From an uncultured Alphaproteobacteria bacterium (GTDB lineage: Bacteria; Pseudomonadota; Alphaproteobacteria; Rhizobiales; Hyphomicrobiaceae): a stretch of DNA of 6,802 nucleotides. Every line of letters starts with the position of its first letter. The stretch's first letter is position 1. Where the stretch lies: assembly GCA_937950105.1 (NCBI GenBank), contig CALFEM010000127.1, positions 1 to 6,802 on the forward strand, written 5' to 3'. The notes under the pieces were generated by a model. That model did not search any database, was not told the DNA's origin, and saw nothing but the letters and a program-made list of their open reading frames with translations. Position numbers and translations under genes: made by a program. Below are positions 1 through 4,717 of this stretch, in pieces.

Positions 1-1
1 T

Positions 2-310
2 GACCACAAGGGTAAGCACGGCGGCAAAGTCGTCGAGAGCGGACACCATCATCTGGAGCTGATTGCAGCGGACGGCTCGCTCACACTCTACGTGCGCGAC
101 GAGGCCGACAAGCCGGAGGATGTGGCAAAGGCCAAGGCTTCGGCGACGGTGCTCGCCGATGGCAAGACCGAGGCTGTCGAGCTGCAGCCGGCGGCTGGCG
201 GAGTCTTCAACGGCAAGGGCGGCTTCAAGGCCGCCAAGGGCGCAACCGTCGTAATCACGCTGACCATGCCCGACCACAAGCCCGAGCAGGCCCGGTTCAA
301 ACTCGACTGA
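2..310 (+). CDS. C-terminal part of a small periplasmic HGG/HHH-type protein (5' end outside window)
   Basis: The reading frame is open from the left edge and stops with TGA at 308-310, giving 102 visible residues. The visible part starts with a His/Lys/Gly-rich stretch (DHKGKHGGKVVESGHHHLEL). A compact, Ala/Lys-rich, beta-looking domain follows, with a C-terminal MPDHKPEQARFKLD end. No membrane segment is visible. From memory of similar rhizobial proteins found near CusA/CzcA pumps, full-length members are only about 125 residues, with a signal peptide ending just before the His-rich start. So probably only the signal peptide is missing here. The clustered His residues and the metal-efflux neighbourhood suggest a periplasmic metal-binding or accessory role, which is an inference. 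I do not recognise a named family with a proven function. Codon use matches the rest of the window, so the gene looks intact. Confidence 0.8.
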   Translation, partial: DHKGKHGGKVVESGHHHLELIAADGSLTLYVRDEADKPEDVAKAKASATVLADGKTEAVELQPAAGGVFNGKGGFKAAKGATVVITLTMPDHKPEQARFKLD

Positions 311-316
311 TCAAGC

Positions 317-352
317 GAGGATGTCGCGCCCTCGAAGTCGCGCGGCATCCTC
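317..352 (+). other. 13-bp intergenic hairpin after the HGG-protein gene
   Basis: Positions 317-329 pair with 340-352 over 13 contiguous pairs (12 Watson-Crick plus one G-U) around a 10-base loop. It begins 6 bases after the stop codon at 310. No T-run follows, so it is not a canonical intrinsic terminator. It could be a processing or stability element, or a partial attenuator before the gene at 372. Its 3' arm shares bases 349-352 with a second possible hairpin at 349-363. Confidence 0.7.
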
Positions 353-363
353 CTGAAGGGAGG
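349..363 (+). promoter_or_regulatory. Possible anti-Shine-Dalgarno hairpin covering the RBS of the gene at 372
   Basis: CCTCC at 349-353 is the exact reverse complement of GGAGG at 359-363, with a 5-base loop. GGAGG is the core of the strong ribosome-binding site GAAGGGAGG (355-363), placed 8 bases before the ATG at 372. This hairpin and the larger one at 317-352 cannot form together because they share 349-352. The pairing is seen in the sequence. Regulatory use is an inference. Confidence 0.4.
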
Positions 364-371
364 CCAACAAG

Positions 372-674
372 ATGCTGCGCACATTTACTCTTGCTGTCTT
401 GGCAGGTCTTACGCTGCTTGCGGTGCAAGTCCCGTCCTATGCGCACGAGCTTCCCTGGCGTGCGGGTGAGCCGAGGCGAATTCCTGACGGTTCGTGTGCC
501 AAAAAGCCATGCGCGTATCGCACGGATTGGAGCCCCTCGCGCCCGCACTGCCACGTCGCTGGCGTGGTGGTCCGGGAGAAAAAGGATTGCGAACGCGCCG
601 GACAACCGTGGCGATCAGCGGGGCGACGCGAGGATGATGGCAGCTCCCGCCATGGCCAAACCGGCTCCCGCTAA
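372..674 (+). CDS. Small exported four-Cys protein, predicted mature N-terminal His
   Basis: This is a 100-residue protein. The ATG start is supported by the strong RBS GAAGGGAGG 8 bases upstream. Residues 1-24 form a clear signal peptide: Arg at 3, a hydrophobic core, and an SYA cleavage motif. The mature chain would begin [10 protein letters not shown]. Cys42, Cys47, Cys60 and Cys73, plus the Cys-His pair at 60-61, could bind metal or form disulfides. I do not recognise the family. The last 20 residues lie antisense to the end of ynfA, are rich in Arg, Gly and Ser, and look less protein-like than the rest. The true conserved domain may therefore end near Trp80, with a newer tail picked up by read-through. 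The place beside metal-efflux genes suggests a periplasmic metal or stress role, not proven. The gene could be co-transcribed with the HGG-protein gene 61 bases upstream. Confidence 0.6.
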   Translation: MLRTFTLAVLAGLTLLAVQVPSYAHELPWRAGEPRRIPDGSCAKKPCAYRTDWSPSRPHCHVAGVVVREKKDCERAGQPWRSAGRREDDGSSRHGQTGSR

Positions 675-935
675 GTCGGCTCGCTCCGGAACGCGTCCTT
701 CGAAAAGCCAGAGCCAGACGATGCTGGCCGCAATGTAGACGCCGCCGTAGGCTGCATAGGCGCGGCCGGCGAAGTCACTTTCGATCTTGGTGAGTATCCA
801 CGCGAACGCGACAAGGCAAATGATGCCGGGAACGAGCCACAGCGCAGAGCTGCCTTTGCGAACCCACATCCAGAACGTGAAGCAGCCGGCAATCTCGGCA
901 ATTGCCGCTGCGACACAGAGTGCAAGGCTCGCCAT
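615..935 (-). CDS. ynfA: YnfA/UPF0060 family small inner-membrane protein
   Basis: This is a 106-residue, very hydrophobic protein with four predicted membrane helices (about 3-23, 31-50, 58-78 and 85-103). Family hallmarks are visible: EIAGCF in helix 1, [15 protein letters not shown] before and in helix 3, and a [19 protein letters not shown] final helix. Length fits the family (about 108). I chose the ATG at 935 because it puts Glu14 of EIAGCF where E. coli YnfA has it (about residue 15). A GTG at 950 would add five residues (111 aa) and overlap the stop of the upstream CDF gene as GTGA. Neither start has a strong RBS, which fits translational coupling to that gene. YnfA is related to small multidrug resistance transporters, and its physiological substrate is unsettled. 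Placement behind a metal transporter suggests the pair is expressed together in metal response. The 3' end overlaps the convergent gene by 60 bp. Confidence 0.9.
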   Translation of the reverse strand: MASLALCVAAAIAEIAGCFTFWMWVRKGSSALWLVPGIICLVAFAWILTKIESDFAGRAYAAYGGVYIAASIVWLWLFEGRVPERADLAGAGLAMAGAAIILASPR

Positions 936-946
936 CGCTCGGTTTC

Positions 947-1651
947 TCACAGTGCTCGTTGTTGACGCTCATGGTGATCGTGTCCGTGCCGCTCACCACC
1001 GAGAACACCACGATCGACATCGGTCCCGAACTCCCTGAATGCTTGCCGGAGGATCAGGAACGACGAATTCAGGAACAACGCGGCCATGATGCCAGCCACG
1101 ACCAGATCCGGCCAAGCTGTCGACGTGCCCCAGACCCCGAGTGCCGCAATCATGACGGCGACGTTGCCGATGGCGTCGTTCCGCGAGCACAGCCAGACCG
1201 ATCGAACATTGGAATCGCCGTCCTTGTAGCGCATCAACAGCAGGACGCTCGTCACGTTCGCGGCCAGGGCCATGAACCCGATGCCGCCCATAATCTCGGC
1301 GCGCGGCACGCCCAGCACCAGGAGGCTGTAGGCGGTCGCGCCGAACACCCAGAGCCCCATCAACGTGAGGCTCGCGCCTTTGACCAGCGCCGCGGTCGCG
1401 CGGGTTCTGAGGCTGGCGCCAATGACGGCCAGGCTCATGCCGTAGGTCAGTGTGTCGCCGAGGAAGTCGAGCGCGTCGGCCTGAAGAGCTTGAGAGCCGG
1501 CGAGCTTGCCCGCCGCCATCTCCACGATGAACATGATCGCGTTGATGCCGATCACCGTCCAAAGAACGCGCTTGTAGCGCGGGTCCATGCCGTCGAACTG
1601 CGGGCTGCCCGAGCAGCCGCAAGCTCCATTCGATGTGCAGCAATCGCTCAT
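947..1651 (-). CDS. Short CDF-type cation transporter (divalent metal efflux)
   Basis: This is a 234-residue inner-membrane protein of the cation diffusion facilitator superfamily, with about six membrane helices from residue 28 to 203. The presumed transport-site positions are Asp62 and Asp66 (DFLGD) in helix 2 and Asp159 and Asn163 (NDAIGN) in helix 5, rather than the common H/DxxxD pairs. As I recall, SRNDAIGN is typical of this short subgroup. The large C-terminal cytoplasmic domain of CzcD or FieF is missing. Instead there is a short His-rich tail (His222, 224, 226, 227). The N-terminus carries Cys4, Cys5, Cys11 and Cys13, likely metal contacts. The start ATG has RBS GAGGAGA about 7 bases upstream (plus-strand TCTCCTC at 1657-1663). 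It is divergent from a MerR regulator, under a MerR-type promoter, and runs into ynfA. It presumably exports Zn, Cd, Co or Pb using proton antiport. The exact metal cannot be read from sequence. Confidence 0.9.
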   Translation of the reverse strand: MSDCCTSNGACGCSGSPQFDGMDPRYKRVLWTVIGINAIMFIVEMAAGKLAGSQALQADALDFLGDTLTYGMSLAVIGASLRTRATAALVKGASLTLMGLWVFGATAYSLLVLGVPRAEIMGGIGFMALAANVTSVLLLMRYKDGDSNVRSVWLCSRNDAIGNVAVMIAALGVWGTSTAWPDLVVAGIMAALFLNSSFLILRQAFREFGTDVDRGVLGGERHGHDHHERQQRAL

Positions 1652-1680
1652 GAATCTTCTCCTCGAAATCCCAGCATGTC

Positions 1681-1711
1681 ATCCTACATTCTATAGTCAC
1701 TAGAGGATCAA
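1681..1711 (-). promoter_or_regulatory. MerR-type promoter and operator of the CDF-ynfA unit
   Basis: Read on the minus strand there is a -35 TTGATC (1711-1706), a 19-bp spacer (1705-1687) and a -10 TAGGAT (1686-1681). A 19-20 bp spacer is the hallmark of MerR-activated promoters. The spacer contains a dyad on the plus strand, CTATAGT-C-ACTAGAG (1691-1705), with six of seven arm positions paired. This resembles the CTAGTnACTAG core of known MerR, ZntR and PbrR operators. Transcription would start near 1674, leaving a leader of about 22 bases before the transporter ATG. The -35 lies right beside the RBS of merR (AGAGG, 1711-1715), so regulator binding should also repress the regulator's own gene. 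Confidence 0.85.
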
Positions 1712-1721
1712 GAGGTGCTCT

Positions 1722-2234
1722 ATGGCCACTTTCGCGATCGGAGACGTTGCGCGACGGACGGGCGTAAAGGTCTCTACAATCCGCTACTATGAGAGCATCG
1801 GGCTGTTGCCGCGGCCGGAGCGCACGGCATCCAACCGGCGCACCTATGGCGAGCAGCTGCTGCAACGGCTCTCCTTCATCCGCCATTCGCGGGAGCTTGG
1901 GTTTGAGATCCCTGCAATTCGCGAGCTGCTAGGTCTCGCAGATTCGCCCACCGCATCGTGTGCGGATGCCGACAGTATCGCCCGGCAGCGTCTTCATGAG
2001 ATCGACAGCAAGCTCGAGCGATTGCAGGCCCTTCGGGCCGAGATCCAAGGCATGGTGGATACCTGCTCGCGCGGTCGGGTCGCGACGTGCCGTGTGATCG
2101 CGGCGCTGGCGGAGAATTCCGCCGATCAGGGGCGGGAGATGGCATCCGCAGATGAACGAGCGGGATGTCGCACCGATCGCCCGCTGGGCGGCAGGCCGAA
2201 TGGAACGGTACGTCGCAAGGCCGTCAGAAGGTGA
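1722..2234 (+). CDS. MerR-family metal-responsive regulator (divalent-metal type)
   Basis: This is a 170-residue cytoplasmic DNA-binding protein. Residues 4-70 form the winged-helix MerR domain (IGDVARRTGVKVSTIRYYE..GLL). Residues 80-112 form the dimerisation coiled coil. A metal loop follows with Cys115 and Cys123. Cys80 lies 35 residues before Cys115, the spacing seen between Cys79 and Cys114 of ZntR and between Ser77 and Cys112 of CueR. Cys rather than Ser at this position marks sensors of divalent ions (Zn, Cd, Pb, Hg). The Cys115-x7-Cys123 gap equals that of CueR and is one shorter than in ZntR. The ATG start has RBS AGAGG 6 bases upstream. About 30 residues after position 140 (Arg-rich, one extra Cys149) extend beyond the usual 135-145 length and may be dispensable. 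The divergent layout and the 19-bp-spacer promoter indicate it activates the CDF-ynfA unit. Control of the downstream cus genes is possible but unsupported. Confidence 0.9.
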   Translation: MATFAIGDVARRTGVKVSTIRYYESIGLLPRPERTASNRRTYGEQLLQRLSFIRHSRELGFEIPAIRELLGLADSPTASCADADSIARQRLHEIDSKLERLQALRAEIQGMVDTCSRGRVATCRVIAALAENSADQGREMASADERAGCRTDRPLGGRPNGTVRRKAVRR

Positions 2235-2304
2235 CCAGGATTGGATTGTGCTTAACCATTTCTGGCGTGCGCGCGAGAATGTGAAGGGCGTCCGTACCGG
2301 GAAG

Positions 2305-2333
2305 CTTGACCTCGGATGCCGAGAGAGGATGAT
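2305..2333 (+). promoter_or_regulatory. Candidate promoter for the Cys-rich/FixH/cusBA operon
   Basis: CTTGAC at 2305-2310 matches the alphaproteobacterial -35 consensus. A weak -10 candidate, GATGAT (2328-2333), follows after 17 bases. A perfect small dyad, CTCGG-ATG-CCGAG (2311-2323), sits inside the spacer and could be an operator. The -10 match is poor and no MerR-type 19-bp spacing with a good -10 is seen, so the call is tentative. If correct, transcription starts near 2340, and the two ATGs at 2329 and 2332 would not be in the transcript. Confidence 0.35.
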
Positions 2334-2748
2334 GCATCCTGGGAAGGATGGTCAATTGTCCTTGCGGCGCCACATCGTCGTTCTACTCGTCGCGCTGGCG
2401 GTCGCCACCGCGCCTCTCGGCGCGGCCGTCTCCGGTACGCGCTTGGCGGAGCATGGGGCGACGGATCTCAGTGCGGCCACGCCCGCTCGTTCCGACATGT
2501 CGGGCATGACGGACATGGCCGATTGCGAGAAGATGATGGGAAAGTCGGGCTCCGCCGACTGCCCCTGTTGCGATCCGCAGAAGGCCTGCCCACCCGAAGC
2601 GTGCCTCGCCAAGTGCTACAAGGTCTTTGGCGATCTGCCTCGCCCACTCCTGGCGCGCCTGTTCGTCGCCCAGATGTTCGACGCGGCCGAGCCTGATCGG
2701 CCGCCGAAACGATCCATCCGGCCTGATACTCCACCTCCCCGAACCTGA
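2332..2748 (+). CDS. Small exported Cys/Met-rich putative metal-binding protein
   Basis: I do not recognise a named family. From the ATG at 2332 the protein has 138 residues. It has a signal peptide core (LRRHIVVLLVALAVATAPLG), then a Met/Asp segment (DMSGMTDMADCEKMM), then a Cys cluster CPCC-x5-C-x4-C-x3-C (Cys77, 79, 80, 86, 91, 95). The tail is Pro/Arg-rich. Cys and Met together in an exported protein ahead of cusBA suggest Cu(I)/Ag(I) binding, an inference. The start is uncertain. The tandem ATGs at 2329 and 2332 have GAGAGAGG only 0-3 bases away, too close for a normal RBS. A TTG at 2356 has GGGAAGGA 7 bases upstream and would give a tidy 130-residue protein beginning (M)SLRRHIVVLL. The frame is open back to 2152, but that part overlaps merR and does not look coding. 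It is the first gene of the operon, 117 bases before the FixH-like gene. Confidence 0.7.
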   Translation: MHPGKDGQLSLRRHIVVLLVALAVATAPLGAAVSGTRLAEHGATDLSAATPARSDMSGMTDMADCEKMMGKSGSADCPCCDPQKACPPEACLAKCYKVFGDLPRPLLARLFVAQMFDAAEPDRPPKRSIRPDTPPPRT

Positions 2749-2762
2749 TCCATCGACGACGG

Positions 2763-2839
2763 GCCCCGCTGCTGCGGGCAACGGCGCGTGGGCATCTGCC
2801 CTTGGCGCTACGCGCGCCCGGCATGGTGCCGGCGCGCGT
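2763..2839 (+). other. Cluster of three GC-rich hairpins between two operon genes
   Basis: This lies between the Cys-rich gene (ends 2748) and the FixH-like gene (starts 2866). CCCGC-TGCT-GCGGG is at 2765-2778. GGGC-ATCT-GCCC is at 2790-2801, flanked by a further GCGC/GCGC pair at 2784-2787 and 2805-2808. The largest is 2810-2822 pairing with 2828-2839 (12 pairs, one bulged C, 5-base loop). No T-run follows the last stem, so a simple terminator is unlikely. It may protect or process the mRNA and set the ratio of the flanking genes. Confidence 0.55.
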
Positions 2840-2865
2840 CAAAGCTCATTCGACAGGATCAGATC

Positions 2866-3264
2866 ATGACATTCCAGACAGCCCTTCGCGCCGGCTTGAT
2901 CGGCCTCGCGCTCTCCAACGCCGCCGCAAGCGTGATCGCCGGAGCGGCAGACTACAAGTTCCAGCCGCTCAAAGTCGACGTGAAGAACGGAGCCGGCAGC
3001 GAGCTGGCCGTGCGCCTCGTTCACAAGCCATCCGGCAAGCCCGTCACCGGGGCAGTGCTGTTCCGCACGCGGCTCGATATGGCGCCCGACAACATGGCCG
3101 ACATGACGGCCAAACACGAGGCGATGCCGTCGTCCGAGCCCGGCGTCTATCGCTTCAAGGCCGACCTCACCATGGCCGGCGGTTGGGCGTTCCGCGTCAT
3201 GGCCAAGGTGCCTGGCGAGAAGGACACCGTTCAAGCTGTCGTCGTGTTCCAGGCCAAGGACTGA
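2866..3264 (+). CDS. FixH/YtkA-like exported protein of the cus operon
   Basis: This is a 132-residue protein. The ATG at 2866 is chosen because AGGA (2855-2858) lies 7 bases upstream and the product begins with a signal peptide (hydrophobic 8-27, cleavage near VIAGA-ADYKF). The frame is open further upstream to 2788, but that part is the hairpin region and gives an unlikely N-terminus. The mature part is a single beta-sandwich-like YtkA/FixH domain: VKNGAGSELAVRLVHKPSGK near 40-58, then GVYRFKADLTMAGGWAFRVMA near 93-113. A Met/Asp run holds Met72, Met77, Met80 and Met87 with His84, a plausible soft-metal site. Such domains often sit beside CusAB-type pumps in Proteobacteria. Their exact job is unproven and a periplasmic copper chaperone or CusF substitute is an inference. 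The stop TGA (3262-3264) overlaps the RBS of cusB, so translation is likely coupled. Confidence 0.85.
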   Translation: MTFQTALRAGLIGLALSNAAASVIAGAADYKFQPLKVDVKNGAGSELAVRLVHKPSGKPVTGAVLFRTRLDMAPDNMADMTAKHEAMPSSEPGVYRFKADLTMAGGWAFRVMAKVPGEKDTVQAVVVFQAKD

Positions 3265-3274
3265 GGAGAACCCG

Positions 3275-4717
3275 ATGCGCAAGCTCCTCACCGGGGGGAT
3301 CGCCATCGTGGCGGTCCTCTCTGCCAGCGTTGCCGGCTACCGTCTTGGTGCCGGCGCTTGGCCCACCCTTCGCACCTCGACGACGGCCGTAGCTCCCGAG
3401 GCCATCGCGATGCCGGCCGCTAAGCCGAACGAGCGCAAGGTGCTCTATTGGAAGCACCCCGACAACGATGCAGATTTCGCCGCCGAGCCGAAGAAGACCG
3501 GCGATGGCCGCGACTATGTCGCTGTCTACGACGACCAGGAGGCCGACTTCGCTCAAGCCAAACCGAAGGAGCCACCTTTGGCCGCGGGCGGCGCGCCGAA
3601 AAAGCTGCTCTTCTACCGCAATCCAATGGGCCTGCCCGATACCTCGCCAATGCCGAAAAAGGATTGGATGGGGATGGACTACATCCCCGTCTACGAGGGC
3701 GAGGAGGATGAGCCCGGCACCGTGAAGGTCAGCGTCGCCAAGTTGCAGAACGCCGGCGTTCGCTCGGAATCTGCCGCGATGCGCCGCCTCGTGCGGCCCA
3801 TCCGTGCCCCCGGCGTCGCAAAGCCCGACGAGCGAACGTTGCTGACGGTCGCACTGCGCGCCGACAGCTTTATCGAGCGGCTTTACGTCAACGAGACTGG
3901 GCGCCACGTGAAGAAGGGTGAACCGCTGTTCCGCGTCTACAGCCCGGACATGGTCAGGGTGCAGGTTGACTATAGAATCTCAGCTAATGCTGCAGGCCCG
4001 CGCGATGATCGCGGCGCCCTGCAGCGACTGCTGAACCTGCAAATCCCAGATGCGGTGTTGGCCGAACTCAAGCGCACCCGCGAGCCCGTCATCTCGTTCG
4101 ATTGGCCGTCGCCCGTGTCGGGTGTCGTCATGCAGAAAAAGGCCATCGAGGGCATGATGATGAAGGCCGGCGCCGAGATGCTGCGCCTCGCCGATCTCTC
4201 CTCGATCTGGGTCATCGCCGATGTGCCCGAGCAGGACATCGCTCAGGTTCGCGTCGGGGCCAAAGCGAAGGTGGTGTTCCGCGCGTTCCCGAACGAAGTG
4301 TTTGAAGGGCGCGTGACGTTCATCTTGCACGAACTCGAGATGGCGACGCGCACGGCCAAAGTCCGCATCGAGGTCGCAAATGCGGATCACCGCATCAAGC
4401 ATGAGATGTTTGCCGATGTGGAGATCAACGCCGGTGATGGCGAGGCCGAGCGTCTCAGCGTGCCCGTGTCTGCCTTGATCGACAGCGGCAACCGGCAGGT
4501 GGTGATCGTCGATCGCGGCAAGGGTCGCTTCGAGCCCCGCGCCGTCAAGATCGGCGTGCGCGGTGACGGCTATGTTGAGATCGCGGAGGGCATCAAGGCC
4601 GGCGAGAACGTCGTCGTCGCTGCCAACTTTCTGATCGATGCCGAGAGCAATCTCAAAGCAGCGCTGTCGACTTTCACCGCCGATCCATCACCTGCACCAG
4701 CGGAGAAGCAGCCATGA
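3275..4717 (+). CDS. cusB: CusB-like RND periplasmic adaptor with two N-terminal metal-binding repeats
   Basis: This 480-residue membrane-fusion protein links the CusA pump to an outer-membrane channel. The ATG has RBS GAGGAGAA (3263-3270) 4 bases upstream. An N-terminal membrane anchor or signal (7-28) has no lipobox Cys. Two related heavy-metal-binding domains follow. Repeat 1 (about 56-85) has YWKHPDNDADF and YVAVYDD. Repeat 2 (about 112-140) has YRNPMGLPDTSPMPKKDWMG and YIPVYEG, with Met118, 126, 132 and 134. Repeat 1 has the same layout but no Met, so it may no longer bind Cu/Ag. The HlyD-type core spans about 185-385: ADSFIERLYVNETGRHVKKG half-motif, a helical hairpin from YSPDMVRVQVDYR to about 270, then SPVSGVVMQKKAIEGMMMKAG and LADLSSIWVIADVPEQDI. 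Beta-barrel and membrane-proximal parts end at 460. The stop overlaps the cusA start (ATGA). The Met-rich repeat 2 and the partner pump point to Cu(I)/Ag(I). Confidence 0.92.
   Translation: MRKLLTGGIAIVAVLSASVAGYRLGAGAWPTLRTSTTAVAPEAIAMPAAKPNERKVLYWKHPDNDADFAAEPKKTGDGRDYVAVYDDQEADFAQAKPKEPPLAAGGAPKKLLFYRNPMGLPDTSPMPKKDWMGMDYIPVYEGEEDEPGTVKVSVAKLQNAGVRSESAAMRRLVRPIRAPGVAKPDERTLLTVALRADSFIERLYVNETGRHVKKGEPLFRVYSPDMVRVQVDYRISANAAGPRDDRGALQRLLNLQIPDAVLAELKRTREPVISFDWPSPVSGVVMQKKAIEGMMMKAGAEMLRLADLSSIWVIADVPEQDIAQVRVGAKAKVVFRAFPNEVFEGRVTFILHELEMATRTAKVRIEVANADHRIKHEMFADVEINAGDGEAERLSVPVSALIDSGNRQVVIVDRGKGRFEPRAVKIGVRGDGYVEIAEGIKAGENVVVAANFLIDAESNLKAALSTFTADPSPAPAEKQP

Noticed and set aside
570..605. 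GTCCGG / CCGGAC inverted repeat below the ynfA stop as a terminator
   Set aside because: Only six pairs with a loop over 20 bases, and no T-run after the stem in the ynfA direction.
902..1696. Open frame of 264 codons on the plus strand opposite the CDF gene
   Set aside because: It is antisense to the CDF transporter, and the His/Arg/Ala-rich product has no recognisable fold or signal.
993..1886. Open frame of 297 codons on the minus strand spanning the CDF gene, the promoter gap and the start of merR
   Set aside because: It overlaps the CDF transporter in another frame of the same strand and crosses the divergent promoter. The product is Arg-rich and featureless.
2152..2331. N-terminal extension of the Cys-rich protein to an ATG at 2152
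   Set aside because: It would overlap merR by 83 bases and put about 60 charged, non-conserved-looking residues before a clear signal peptide.
2788..2865. Upstream start for the FixH-like protein at 2788
   Set aside because: The extra 26 residues are encoded by the hairpin region and would precede the signal peptide. The ATG at 2866 has a proper RBS.
3197..3907. Open frame of 236 codons on the minus strand opposite the FixH-like and cusB genes
   Set aside because: It is antisense to two well-supported genes and has no RBS or domain support.
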